Numbered from the stretch's first letter, positions 20,473-29,588 are shown. The stretch is DNA of 64,000 bases from Pseudomonadota bacterium (GCA_016704655.1 JADIZR010000010.1:1-64000), one strand, 5' to 3'. Notes: generated by a model not told the origin, from the letters alone. Numbers and translations: made by a program.

Positions 20473-21392
20473 CGCAGCGCCGCCGCGTGAAAGGCGACGT
20501 GGTCCGGCATGAACGTCTGGATGAAGTAGTAGCCGTGGTCGTAATCCGCGTGGCGTCGCAGCTGCAGCTTCTGCCCGGACCGCTGGCAGGCGTCCTCGAA
20601 CAGCTCGGGCCGCAGTTGCTCGGCGAGGAATTTATCGCCTAGACCCTGGTCGACCAGGATCGTGTCGGTGCGCGGCGTCTGCTGCACGAGATGCGTCGCG
20701 TCATAGGCCAGCCAGTCGCCGCGATTCGCGCCCAGGTAGTTGCCGAACGCCTTGTGGCCCCACGGCACCTGCGATGGCGCAACGATCGGGGCGAACGCCG
20801 ACACCGAGCGGTACTGCCCTGGATTGCGCAAGGCACAGACCAATGCGCCGTGTCCGCCCATCGAGTGACCCATGATCGATTGCCGGTTCGTATCGGCCGT
20901 CGCGAATTCGCTCTTGATCAACGCCGGCAGTTCGCGCGTGACATAGCTGTACATGCAGTAGTGCGAAGACCACGGTGCCTGTGTCGCGTCCACGTAGAAG
21001 CCCGCACCAAGGCCGAAATCCCAGCTGGCATCGTCGCCGGGCAGCCGCGGTCCACGCGGACTCGTGTCGGGAGCAACGAGCATCAGCCCGTGCCCGGCTG
21101 CGAGACGCTGCGCGCCCGCTTTGATCGGAAACGTCTCTTCCGTGCAGGTCAGGCCGGCGAGGTAATAGAGCACGGGCACGGGACCGGCTTGCGCCTGTGG
21201 CGGTTCGTACACCGCGAACTGCATCGGCCCCGCGCACTCGTTCGACTCGTGCGAAAAGAATCGCTGGGTGCCGCCCCAGCATGCATGCCTGAAAGCGGCT
21301 TCAGGAAGGGGCTGCGGTAGGACCGGGGTCGGATGGGGGGGGGGGGGGACTAACAACCCCTCAGAAGGTGACGACCGAGCGGATCGACTCAC
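20463..21392 (-). CDS. fghA: S-formylglutathione hydrolase
   Basis: Hydrolyses S-formylglutathione to formate and glutathione, the second step of glutathione-dependent formaldehyde oxidation. It has the esterase nucleophile GHSMGGHGALV and the catalytic His segment HADYDHGYYFIQTF. The recognisable protein begins near 21302 (EAAFRHACWGGTQRFFSHES), giving about 279 residues, the usual length. The only in-frame ATG is at 21392, inside frmA, and the segment between encodes a Pro run caused by the 14-G tract (21335-21348). That tract probably hides the true start. It directly follows frmA on the same strand. Confidence 0.88.
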   Translation of the reverse strand: MSRSARSSPSEGLLVPPPPHPTPVLPQPLPEAAFRHACWGGTQRFFSHESNECAGPMQFAVYEPPQAQAGPVPVLYYLAGLTCTEETFPIKAGAQRLAAGHGLMLVAPDTSPRGPRLPGDDASWDFGLGAGFYVDATQAPWSSHYCMYSYVTRELPALIKSEFATADTNRQSIMGHSMGGHGALVCALRNPGQYRSVSAFAPIVAPSQVPWGHKAFGNYLGANRGDWLAYDATHLVQQTPRTDTILVDQGLGDKFLAEQLRPELFEDACQRSGQKLQLRRHADYDHGYYFIQTFMPDHVAFHAAALRHA

Positions 21393-22470
21393 CTGAATGC
21401 ATCAGGTCGAAGGCGTCGTTGATCCGTTCGAGCGGCATTACGTGCGTGATCATCGGGTCGATCGCGATCTTTCCGTCCATGTACCAGTCGACGATCTTCG
21501 GCACGTCGGTGCGGCCGCGAGCGCCGCCGAACGCCGTGCCTTTCCACGTGCGGCCCGTGACGAGCTGGAAAGGCCGCGTCTTGATCTCCTGGCCCGATCC
21601 CGCGACGCCGATGATGACCGACACGCCCCAGCCGCGATGGCAGCACTCGAGCGCCTGGCGCATCAGGTCGACGTTGCCGACACACTCGAAGCTGTAGTCG
21701 GCGCCGCCATCCGTCAGCGCAACCAGGTAGGGGACGAGGTCTCCCTCGACTTCCTTCGGGTTGACGAAGTGCGTCATGCCGAACTTTTCGGCGAGCCGCT
21801 TGCGGGCCGGGTTGATGTCGACGCCGACGATCTTGTTGGCGCCGGCGAGCCGCGCGCCCTGGATCACGTTGAGGCCGATGCCGCCGAGGCCGAACACCAC
21901 CACGTTGGCGCCCGGCTCGACCTTGGCCGTGTTGATCACCGCGCCGATGCCGGTGGTCACGCCGCAGCCGATGTAGCAGATCTTGTCGAAGGGCGCGTCC
22001 TCGCGGACTTTGGCGACGGCGATCTCCGGCAGCACCGTATAGTTGGAGAACGTCGAGCAACCCATGTAGTGATGGATCTTCTCGCCGCCGAGCGAAAAGC
22101 GGCTGGTGCCGTCCGGCATCACGCCCTGGCCCTGGGTCGTGCGGATCGCCGTGCACAGGTTCGTCTTGTGCGAGGTGCAGCTTTTGCACTCGCGGCACTC
22201 GGGCGTGTAGAGCGGGATCACGTGATCCCCCTTCTTCAGCGACCTCACACCGGGGCCCACGTCCACGACTACGCCCGCGCCTTCGTGCCCGAAGATGACC
22301 GGGAACAGGCCTTCCGGGTCACCGCCGGAGCGGGTGAACTCGTCCGTGTGGCAGACGCCCGTGGCTTTGATTTCGATCAGGACTTCGCCGGCCCTGGGTC
22401 CGTCGAGGTCCACGGTTTCGATGACGAGGGGTTTGCCGGCCTGGTGGCAGACGGCGGCGCGGGTCTTCAT
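21361..22470 (-). CDS. frmA: S-(hydroxymethyl)glutathione dehydrogenase (class III alcohol dehydrogenase)
   Basis: Oxidises the formaldehyde-glutathione adduct with NAD; can also reduce S-nitrosoglutathione. This is a zinc MDR enzyme of 369 aa. It shows the catalytic zinc ligands in GVCHTDEFTRSG and GHEGAGVVVDVG, the structural zinc cysteines in CRECKSCTSHKTNLC and the NAD motif FGLGGIGLNVIQGAR. Formaldehyde made by demethylation or methanol oxidation would be handled by this gene together with fghA. The start at 22470 (MKTRAAVCHQAGKPLVIE) is standard. Confidence 0.95.
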   Translation of the reverse strand: MKTRAAVCHQAGKPLVIETVDLDGPRAGEVLIEIKATGVCHTDEFTRSGGDPEGLFPVIFGHEGAGVVVDVGPGVRSLKKGDHVIPLYTPECRECKSCTSHKTNLCTAIRTTQGQGVMPDGTSRFSLGGEKIHHYMGCSTFSNYTVLPEIAVAKVREDAPFDKICYIGCGVTTGIGAVINTAKVEPGANVVVFGLGGIGLNVIQGARLAGANKIVGVDINPARKRLAEKFGMTHFVNPKEVEGDLVPYLVALTDGGADYSFECVGNVDLMRQALECCHRGWGVSVIIGVAGSGQEIKTRPFQLVTGRTWKGTAFGGARGRTDVPKIVDWYMDGKIAIDPMITHVMPLERINDAFDLMHSGESIRSVVTF

Positions 22471-22617
22471 GGTCGAGGCTCCGATCGATCGGCGGGGTGA
22501 CGCGGGAGACTAGCGCATCGAACGCCCGGTTGCAGCGACCCCCCGGGCCGGTTGCAACCTTTGGCGGCTCCGCTGCATCGAACTGACAACTGGAATCGCC
22601 CCGGCCGGAGGCCCGCC

Positions 22618-23283
22618 ATGAATTTCGTCACTCGCTGCGCCCTGACCATCTTGTTCGCCTTTTCGGCCGTCGTGCTCGGTGATGCCGCCCAGGCGGCCAA
22701 CGACATCAGCAAGGTCAACGGCAGCGTGAAGATCGAGCCTGGCCAGCAGGTCGGTAACGTCAGTACCGTAAACGGCTCCGTGACCATCGGCGCCGGCGCC
22801 CGCGCTGCGGAAGTCGAGACGGTCAATGGTTCACTGAAGATCGAGGACAAGGCCGTGGTCGGGTCCGCCGAGACTGTCAACGGCTCGATCACGGTGGGGG
22901 CCGAGGCCGAGGTTCAAAAAGGCGTCGAGGCCGTGAACGGCAGCCTGACCCTGCGCCAGGGCGCGAAGGTCGCCGGCGGCCTCGAGAACGTCAACGGTTC
23001 GATGCTGGTCGAGGGTGCGCGGGTGGACGGTGGCATTGAGACCGTTACCGGCGACATCCGGCTCGCGACGGGTTCGCACGTTACCGGCGGCATCCACGTG
23101 GAAGAGCAAAAGTCGTCGTGGTGGAAGGGCAAGGACTCCCGCAATCCGCGCATCACGATCGAGCAGGGCGTGACCGTCGAAGGTCCGCTGCACTTCGAGC
23201 GCGCAGTCGACCTGTACGTCGCGCCGGGCGTCACTCTGCCGCCGGTTGAAGGCGTGCAGCCGCAGCGGTTCACGCTGCAGTAA
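22618..23283 (+). CDS. Exported VNGS-repeat protein (beta-solenoid, bactofilin-like)
   Basis: ATG 22618 follows CGGAGG and opens a 221-residue protein with a signal peptide of about 28 residues. The mature part has at least six repeats of 17-18 residues, each with VNGS or VTGD at the turn (KVNGSVKI, TVNGSVTI, TVNGSLKI, TVNGSITV, AVNGSLTL, NVNGSMLV, TVTGDIRL). Such regular short repeats predict a right-handed beta helix like that of bactofilins and polymer-forming adhesin-like proteins. The C-terminus has a WWKGKD segment and a final strand pair. Function unknown; it may be a periplasmic scaffold. It is preceded by about 147 nt after divergent frmA. Confidence 0.8.
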   Translation: MNFVTRCALTILFAFSAVVLGDAAQAANDISKVNGSVKIEPGQQVGNVSTVNGSVTIGAGARAAEVETVNGSLKIEDKAVVGSAETVNGSITVGAEAEVQKGVEAVNGSLTLRQGAKVAGGLENVNGSMLVEGARVDGGIETVTGDIRLATGSHVTGGIHVEEQKSSWWKGKDSRNPRITIEQGVTVEGPLHFERAVDLYVAPGVTLPPVEGVQPQRFTLQ

Positions 23284-23287
23284 GCAA

Positions 23288-23315
23288 GGGGTTAGGGGTT
23301 AGGGGTTAGGGGTTA
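23288..23315. repeat. Four perfect tandem copies of GGGGTTA
   Basis: Four uninterrupted 7-nt units with four G-runs of four, so the + strand could fold into a G-quadruplex. It starts 5 nt after the stop of the VNGS-repeat gene and lies between that gene and the convergent WYL regulator, where a terminator would be expected. No conventional hairpin terminator is seen here. Confidence 0.9.
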
Positions 23316-23357
23316 GTCGGAACGGATGTCACTGATTCGCTGCGTGACACAAGAAAC

Positions 23358-24332
23358 TCAGTCGTAGAGCTTCGCGGCGGCACGGAGCTTTTCCGCGACC
23401 GCCTTGCGCAGTGATTCCGGTGCGAGCACCTGCACGTCTGCCCCGTACTTCAGGATGTCCATCACCAGTTCGGGCTCCTGCGCATAAGGAAACTGCAGCA
23501 GGTACGTGCCGTCGAGCTGCGGCGTGCCGATCTGCTCCGGGTGCCAGGTCTCGCGCGACACCCAGCGCGCGCTGCTGGCGCCGAACTGCAGCACGGCGTC
23601 CCGCGTTGCCGACCCGGCGAAGATGCCGTAGCCGCTCGCGTAATGCCGTTCGAGCGTGTCTTCGCTGACTTCCTTCACGTCCTTGTCCGGTACCACCATC
23701 GCCGTCTCGATGGCGTCGAGCCCGAACGTACGCAACGCCTGCCGCTTGTGACACCACGCATCCAGGTACCAGTTGTCGCGGTAGTGCACGAGCCGCTGCG
23801 GCGAGACCTCGCGGTCGATGACTTCGCCGTCCTGGCGACGCTGGTGACGCAGCCTGAGACGCTTGCGTGTGAGCACTGCCGTGGCGATCGTCCGGAAGTG
23901 AGCGGGCGCCACGCGTCGCGATCCCATCGGCAGGATCTTGATGCGTCGCGCGATGTCCTCCGCCGAATGCTCGCCTGATTCGAGCAGGCCTCGCAGCCGT
24001 TTGCGCAACGGCGCAATCAACTCGCTCAGGACGCCGGGCTGCAAGTCGCCCAGCAGGCGGTCCATCGTCAGCAGTGCCTGCAGTTCGTCCGCCGAGAACC
24101 AGAGACCCGGCAATTGCCAGAGCGTGCTGTCCGCGACGGCAGGATCGAAGCCATAGGCCTTCTGGTCGCGGTCATACACGATCGGGGCGCACATGCGGTC
24201 GCGCAGGTACTCGAGGTCGCGCTTGAAGGTCGCACGCGACACCCCGAGTTCCGACATGAAGTCCTGCATGCTGACGAAGTGGCGGCTGCGCAGCAGGTTC
24301 TGGATCTTGTAGAAGCGTTCGGTCCGTTCCAT
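23358..24332 (-). CDS. WYL-domain transcriptional regulator (YafY/DeoR-like)
   Basis: An N-terminal winged helix-turn-helix (LLRSRHFVSMQDFMSELGVS, then RATFKRDLEYLRDR) is followed by the WYL domain. That domain has the ligand-binding core VSPQRLVHYRDNWYLDAW and a C-terminal WCX extension ending YGADVQVLAPESLRKAVAEKL. Length is 324 aa. Family members bind small molecules or nucleic acid and regulate varied targets, including defence and metabolism. No defence genes are nearby. The 23-nt gap to the DUF2891 gene upstream on the same strand suggests joint transcription. Confidence 0.88.
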   Translation of the reverse strand: MERTERFYKIQNLLRSRHFVSMQDFMSELGVSRATFKRDLEYLRDRMCAPIVYDRDQKAYGFDPAVADSTLWQLPGLWFSADELQALLTMDRLLGDLQPGVLSELIAPLRKRLRGLLESGEHSAEDIARRIKILPMGSRRVAPAHFRTIATAVLTRKRLRLRHQRRQDGEVIDREVSPQRLVHYRDNWYLDAWCHKRQALRTFGLDAIETAMVVPDKDVKEVSEDTLERHYASGYGIFAGSATRDAVLQFGASSARWVSRETWHPEQIGTPQLDGTYLLQFPYAQEPELVMDILKYGADVQVLAPESLRKAVAEKLRAAAKLYD

Positions 24333-24355
24333 CAGTCACCGTCGGCGTTTGGAGT

Positions 24356-25254
24356 TCAGGGCGCGCGCAGTCCGGCGCGCGTGGTCAGGTAGACGGCGAA
24401 GGTGCCGAGCCAGTGCCCGCCTTCGTAGTGTTCGCCGGTTACTGCGGGAAGCGCAGCGGCAGCGTGAGCCTCGGCTGCCGCATTCAACGCGCCGATGCGC
24501 CGGTCGCCCTGCGGCAGCCCCGACGCGATCCCGAGCAGCATCCAGCTGCGACTCAGGTTGAGGCCGTCGAGGTGCGCGAGTTTCGGGTCGCTGCGGTCTG
24601 TCACCTCCGCGGGCGCGAGCCATGGCTTCTTCGAACCGGCCGGAACGACAGGCAGGAAACGGCGCAACCACTGGCCGTACTCACGCGCCGGCAGGATGCG
24701 CCGCATGAGATCGGCCTCGGCGAGGCAGGGCGAGAGGAAGTCTTCGCCCGAGGGCTCGTAAGCGAGCGGGCAGTTCGTGTCGCTCGCATAAAACGCCCGC
24801 GCTTTCGCTTCGATCAAGGATTGCATTTCGACATCGCGCGTGACCCGAGCCCAGTCATGCACGAGTCCGAAGGCGAAAGCGGTCTGGCTGTGTTCGCCGA
24901 CGCGGATCGGATTGCGCGCGCCTCCGCTGCGAACGGCGCTTGTGGAAATTGACGTGCGAGGCGCGCGAGCAGCCAGTGCCCGTGCACGGACGAGTGCCAG
25001 TCATAGCAGCCGAAAAACGCCGGTGCCAGTTCGCGCGGCGGGCGCACGTCTGCATCGCTGCCCAGCGTGTGCGAAATCTTGTTGGGGTACTCCAGGTGCG
25101 CGCAATGCAGCGCAAGGTTGGCGAACCGAGCCGCTGCGGCTTCGTCGAGCGATGGCACGGCGACACAGACACCAGTCGTCGCGAGCAGGCCGATCAGAAC
25201 GAGCGGCCGCACCGCGAGTGCGATGCGGGCCAGTAGTGCACGTTGCGCAGCCAC
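24356..25254 (-). pseudogene. DUF2891 family exported protein, frame-shifted with probable internal deletion
   Basis: The N-terminal piece starts at 25254 with a signal peptide and the family segment CYDWHSSVHGHWLLARLARQ, then loses the frame near 24915. The family sequence resumes in another frame with NPIRVGEHSQTAFAFGLVHD and continues to 24356 with EPSGEDFLSPCLAEADLMRR and GEHYEGGHWLGTFAVYL. From memory, full-length relatives have roughly 90-100 more residues between GHWLLARL and the VGEHS segment, so sequence has been lost here as well as frame. Function of the family is unknown; the folds resemble alpha/alpha-barrel hydrolases. Confidence 0.7.
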
Positions 25255-25304
25255 GCTGCTACTCTCCGTCGACGAAGGTCCAGGCGTGGATCATAGCCCT
25301 GCCG

Positions 25305-28139
25305 TCAGCGCAGCACGTTACCGTCCGCGTCGAGCACCTGCACGCGGCCGAGCCCGAGTTCGCGAATGGGCGCCTCGATTTTCGACAGGTCGCCGACGAT
25401 GACCCACGTGAGCGAGTCGGGTTGGAACGCCTGCGCCGCCGCTTGCCGGACACCGGCATCGGTTTGCGCCTGGAGCCGTGCCCGCAATGTGCGCACGTAA
25501 TCGTCGGGCCGGCCGAATCGCACGATGTCGCCGATGGCACCGCTGACGGCCGCGTTGGTCTCGTATTGTCCGGACAGCGCGCGCACGTCACGGTTGCGCA
25601 CTTTGGCGAATTCTTCCGCTGTGATCGGTCGCGTGGCGAGGAAATCGGCCAGTTCACGCCGGATCTCCTGGATCGATTCCACCGTCTTGTCGGTCTGGAC
25701 CGGTGCCGACAGCAGCCAGGGGCGCTGGCCGCGCGTTTCCGTCAGGCTCGAACGCGCGCCGTACGACCAGTGCTTGTCTTCACGGAGGTTCATGTTGATG
25801 CGTGAGGTGAAGGTGCCGCCGAGCACGTCATTGGCTGTATTGAGTTCGATGCGGTCCGGCGCCAGGCTCGACGGCATCAACTGCCCGGCGAGGATCGAGG
25901 TCTGTGGCGCGCCTGGACGGTCGAGCAGGTAGACGCGCGTGCCGCTCGAGCCGGTCGCGGCTGCAATGGCGGCGCGCGGAGGGCTCTGGCCCGCCGGTGG
26001 TTGCCAGTCGCCGAAGTGCCGTTCGAGCAGCGGCAGGATCGTTGCGGGAGTCACCGCTCCGGTCACGATGATCGTTGCGTTGTCGGGTCGCAGGAAGTCC
26101 TGCTGGTAGGCGACGAGATCGTCGCGGGTCAGTGCGGACACGGATGCTTCGGTGCCTGATCCTGAAAACGGAATGGCGTAGGGATGGCCTGCGCCGTAGA
26201 GCAGCGGCGGCAGCACGCGCATGGCAAGCGCCTCCGGACTCAACTTTTCACGCGCGATCCCGGCGATCCATTCTTTGCGCACGCGCTCGATTTCGTGCGC
26301 CGGAAACGTCGGGCGGCGCACCAATTCGGCCAGCAAGGCGAGCGACGGATCCGCCTGATCGGTCAGCATCGATACGGCCGCGAATGCCGTGTCGAGGCCC
26401 GCTGCGCTGGTAATCTGCGCACCGAGCCGCTCCGCACGGTCGGCGATCGCGAGCGAGTCGAGCTCGCCGGCTCCCTCGTCGAGCAGCGACATGGCGAAGC
26501 TCGCGGTACCCAGCTTGCGGCCCTGGTCGCCGACGAAACCGCCATCGAACAGCAAGGAGACCCGGGCGACGGGCACTCCTGGTCGCGTCGCAATGATCAC
26601 CGGAACTCCGTTGCTGAGCCGCGCACGCTGCAGCTCCGGGAAGACGGTGTCGGGAAAGTCGGAGGTCATCGGCGGACCGGGTTTGCGGTCGACGGCGTCG
26701 GTCGCCGCCGCGGCAAAAGGCGGCTGGGGCAACACCTCGAGTGTGTAGTCACCCTGCGAGAGCCACTGCCGCGCGACTCGCTGCAGGTCGGCCGGCGTCG
26801 CGCCTTCGATCCATTCCAGCGACTGGCGGTAACACCCCGGATCGCCTGCATACACCTCGCACGAGGCCAGCACGTCTGCCTTGCCGCCGAAGCCGCCGAT
26901 GCGTTCCAGGCCGCGGACGAAGCCGGCGCGAATCGCGACCCTGGCCCGCTCGAGTTCGGCCCTCGTCGGCCCCTTGTCGATGAAGCGTTGCAGTTCCTCC
27001 ATCATCGCCGTCTCGACGCGCGCGACTGGAACTCCCTGTTTGACGTCGGCCGAGAGCGTGAAGAGCCCGGCGATTTCGAGTGGCGACTGGCCCGCACCGG
27101 CGCTGTCGGCCAACTGCTCGCGGTACACGAGACGCTCGTAGAGACGCGACGTCTTGCCGCCGCCCAGGATTTCGCCGACGAGCCCCAGGTACTCGGAGTC
27201 GCGGGTATTGTCGGGCGGCGTGTTCCAGTAGCGCTGCCAGCGCGGCTGCGCGACCTGGTCGTACATCGTCTCGCGGCGGCTGTCGGTGCGGGCCGCGATC
27301 CAGACGCCGGGCCTTGTGACGGCGGGGCCCGGAGCGATGTGACCAAAGTACCGCTCGACCTTGGCGCGCGCAGTGGGCACGTCGATGTCGCCGGCCAGCA
27401 CCAGGACTGCGTTGGCCGCGCCGTAATACGTGCGGAACCAGTCGCGCACGTCGTCGAGCGTCGCGGCGTCGAGGTCCGCCATCGAGCCGATCGGCAACGT
27501 GCGGTAGGGATGGCCGGGCGGGAAACTCGCACGGTAAACGGTCTCGGACACGCGGCCGTAGGGGCGATTCTCGCCCTGGCGCTTCTCGTTCTTGACCACG
27601 CCACGCTGCTCGTCGAGTCGCGGCTGCGTCACGACGCCGAGCAGGTGACCCATGCGATCCGATTCCATCCAGAGCGCCAGGTCGAGCGCCGTCGTCGGAA
27701 CGTTCTGGAAATAGTTCGTGCGGTCGAAGCTGGTCGTGCCGTTCATGCTGGTTGCACCGACCTGCTCGAACGGCTTGAAGTACTCGTCATCGTAATGCTC
27801 GGAGCCCTGGAACATGAGGTGCTCGAACAGGTGCGCAAACCCAGTCTTGCCGGGCAGCTCGTTCTTCGAACCCACGTGGTACCAGACGTTTACCGCCACG
27901 ATCGGGGCCTTGCGGTCGGTGTGGACCACGACCGTCAGGCCATTCGCCAGGGTGAATTTCTCGTACGGGATCAGTTCTGCGCCGGCCGGACGGGGGGCTG
28001 CCGTCGAGGTTGCCTCGCCCGGAGCGGCATCCGCTACTGGGCCCAACAGGCTCCCTCCAGTGACCAGAAGCGCTCCCAAGGGCACGTTAACCGTCGTCTG
28101 GCGTTCAAATTGCGACTTCCTGTTGCCAAAAAGCATCAT
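25305..28139 (-). CDS. Exported M16 family zinc metallopeptidase, two-domain (pitrilysin-like)
   Basis: A double-length M16 protease of 944 aa. The first half is active, with the inverted zinc motif HLFEH in GFAHLFEHLMFQGSEHYDDE. The second half (from about SNGVPVIIATRPGVPVARV) is the usual non-catalytic partner domain, so one polypeptide forms the clamshell. ATG 28139 is chosen over the upstream frame because CGGAG lies just before it; a hydrophobic stretch, GALLVTGGSLLGPVADA, then serves as signal peptide. Predicted periplasmic or lipid-bilayer-associated peptide degradation. Two more M16 genes occur at 37128 and 38550. The region upstream (28140-28299) holds no gene. Confidence 0.9.
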   Translation of the reverse strand: MMLFGNRKSQFERQTTVNVPLGALLVTGGSLLGPVADAAPGEATSTAAPRPAGAELIPYEKFTLANGLTVVVHTDRKAPIVAVNVWYHVGSKNELPGKTGFAHLFEHLMFQGSEHYDDEYFKPFEQVGATSMNGTTSFDRTNYFQNVPTTALDLALWMESDRMGHLLGVVTQPRLDEQRGVVKNEKRQGENRPYGRVSETVYRASFPPGHPYRTLPIGSMADLDAATLDDVRDWFRTYYGAANAVLVLAGDIDVPTARAKVERYFGHIAPGPAVTRPGVWIAARTDSRRETMYDQVAQPRWQRYWNTPPDNTRDSEYLGLVGEILGGGKTSRLYERLVYREQLADSAGAGQSPLEIAGLFTLSADVKQGVPVARVETAMMEELQRFIDKGPTRAELERARVAIRAGFVRGLERIGGFGGKADVLASCEVYAGDPGCYRQSLEWIEGATPADLQRVARQWLSQGDYTLEVLPQPPFAAAATDAVDRKPGPPMTSDFPDTVFPELQRARLSNGVPVIIATRPGVPVARVSLLFDGGFVGDQGRKLGTASFAMSLLDEGAGELDSLAIADRAERLGAQITSAAGLDTAFAAVSMLTDQADPSLALLAELVRRPTFPAHEIERVRKEWIAGIAREKLSPEALAMRVLPPLLYGAGHPYAIPFSGSGTEASVSALTRDDLVAYQQDFLRPDNATIIVTGAVTPATILPLLERHFGDWQPPAGQSPPRAAIAAATGSSGTRVYLLDRPGAPQTSILAGQLMPSSLAPDRIELNTANDVLGGTFTSRINMNLREDKHWSYGARSSLTETRGQRPWLLSAPVQTDKTVESIQEIRRELADFLATRPITAEEFAKVRNRDVRALSGQYETNAAVSGAIGDIVRFGRPDDYVRTLRARLQAQTDAGVRQAAAQAFQPDSLTWVIVGDLSKIEAPIRELGLGRVQVLDADGNVLR

Positions 28140-28299
28140 ATACTCCGGGTGTAGCCGGCGAGCGGGCCGGGGCGAAAAGGCTCGGTCCCACCCCTCTCGG
28201 TCAGACCTGATTTGCCGCACTGGACTTTGGACCACGAATACGCGGAAAATTGCGCCGTTGAGTTAAGTCGCGTCCGTCCTGGTTGTGGTGACGGGCTGG

Positions 28300-28328
28300 T
28301 GGTCAGCGGCCGCCATTGAATTTATAAT
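28300..28328 (+). promoter_or_regulatory. Predicted sigma-70 promoter of the OmpA-like porin gene
   Basis: A perfect -10 hexamer, TATAAT (28323-28328), stands out in GC-rich sequence. A -35 candidate, TGGTCA (28300-28305), lies 17 nt upstream and matches four of six consensus bases. The gene's ribosome site, AAGGAGA, is at 28348-28354 and the ATG at 28362. A strong promoter fits an abundant outer-membrane protein. Confidence 0.65.
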
Positions 28329-28361
28329 GCATGGCATAAAAGCCACAAGGAGAACGCCTCA

Positions 28362-29519
28362 ATGTCATCTCGTTATCTCATCCCTTTGGCTGTTGCCGCA
28401 GCCCTCGCGGCCCCGGTCGCTGCCAACGCTCAAGACGAAGGCACGTACGATCCGGGCAAGTGGTTGGTGCGCGTGGGTATGTCGCAGATCAACCCCGATA
28501 AGGAAAACCTCCAGATTCCGGGCGCCTTCTTGGTCGTCGACGACGACATCTCGCCGACAGCGACCGTCGAATACATGATCACGCCGAACATCGGCACTGA
28601 ACTGCTGGTCGCATGGCCATTTACGCACGGCATCGACCTCAAGGGTTTCGCTCCCGGCACTGACTCGCGCGTTGGTCATGCCGACGTGATGCCGCCGACG
28701 CTGAGCCTCAACTGGCACTTCAACCCGAACGGCATGTTCCGCCCCTACATCGGCGCGGGCGTCAACTTCACGATGTTCTCGGGTGAAGAGACCCGTGGCG
28801 CACTCGCCGGCAGTAACCTGAAGCTCGACGACAGCATCGGCGCCGCCGGCCAGGTGGGTGTCGACATCGGTGAGCGCAACTGGTTCGTCAACGCGAACGT
28901 GCGTTACATCGACCTGTCGACCGACGTTACGCTCGACGGAGCCGACCTTGGCAGCGCCGACCTGAACCCGTGGGTGTACGGTGTCCACGTTGGTTACCGC
29001 TTCGGCCACATGGTCCCACCGGCCCCGGTTGCCGCCCCGGTCGCTGCGCCGCCGCCCCCGCCGCCGCCCCCGCCCGCCAAGTGCGCGGACTCGGACAACG
29101 ACGGTGTCTGCGACGAAGCCGACAAGTGCCCGGGCACCCCGGCTGGCACGAAGGTCGACTCGGTCGGCTGCCCGCTCGAGCAGACCCTCAAGCTCCTGTT
29201 CGACTTCGACAGCGCCGAGCTGCGCCCCGAGTCGATCACGGAACTCGAGCGCGTCGTGAAGTTCATGGGTGACGTGCCGTTCGCCAAGGCGATGGTCGAA
29301 GGTCACACGGACAGCGTCGGTACTGAAGAGTACAACGCGGCCCTGTCGGACCGTCGCGCCAAGGCCGTGTTCGACTACCTGTCGTCGCGCGGCGTCGATC
29401 CGGCCCGCGTGTCGTCGATCGGTCACGGCGAACTCAAGCCGATCGCCGACAACACGACGGCCGAAGGTCGCCAGATGAATCGTCGCGTCATGCTGATCCG
29501 CACGGATTCGGGCATGTAA
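28362..29519 (+). CDS. Outer-membrane protein: OmpW-like barrel fused to thrombospondin-type-3 linker and OmpA peptidoglycan-binding domain
   Basis: Signal peptide of about 22 residues ending ANAQD. Residues about 30-210 resemble the eight-stranded OmpW barrel (KWLVRVGMSQINPDKENL, TPTLSLNWHF-like repeats, ending GVHVGYRFG). A Pro/Ala hinge with a run of nine prolines follows, then a calcium-binding DSDNDGVCDEADKCPGTPAG repeat and a Cys pair. The OmpA C-terminal domain (LLFDFDSAELRPES, GHTDSVGTEEYNAALSDRRA) anchors to peptidoglycan. Length is 385 aa. Common OmpA proteins have a different barrel, so an OmpW-type barrel is notable. It has its own promoter and terminator. Confidence 0.9.
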   Translation: MSSRYLIPLAVAAALAAPVAANAQDEGTYDPGKWLVRVGMSQINPDKENLQIPGAFLVVDDDISPTATVEYMITPNIGTELLVAWPFTHGIDLKGFAPGTDSRVGHADVMPPTLSLNWHFNPNGMFRPYIGAGVNFTMFSGEETRGALAGSNLKLDDSIGAAGQVGVDIGERNWFVNANVRYIDLSTDVTLDGADLGSADLNPWVYGVHVGYRFGHMVPPAPVAAPVAAPPPPPPPPPAKCADSDNDGVCDEADKCPGTPAGTKVDSVGCPLEQTLKLLFDFDSAELRPESITELERVVKFMGDVPFAKAMVEGHTDSVGTEEYNAALSDRRAKAVFDYLSSRGVDPARVSSIGHGELKPIADNTTAEGRQMNRRVMLIRTDSGM

Positions 29520-29550
29520 TCGACGCTGCAACCGCCCGTGGGTTGCCAAC

Positions 29551-29588
29551 GAGGCCCCGTCGCGCAAGCGCCGGGGCCTTCGTTTTTT
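29551..29588 (+). terminator. Rho-independent terminator of the porin gene
   Basis: GAGGCCCCG (29551-29559) pairs with CGGGGCCTT (29572-29580), closing a short GC loop and followed by six T residues at 29583-29588. It lies 32 nt past the porin stop. Confidence 0.88.

Noticed and set aside
23288..23315. True telomere or CRISPR-like repeat
   Set aside because: Only four 7-nt units with no spacers, inside a chromosome region with normal genes on both sides.
23358..24332. WYL regulator as marker of a defence island
   Set aside because: No nuclease, helicase, restriction or CRISPR gene occurs near it in this window.
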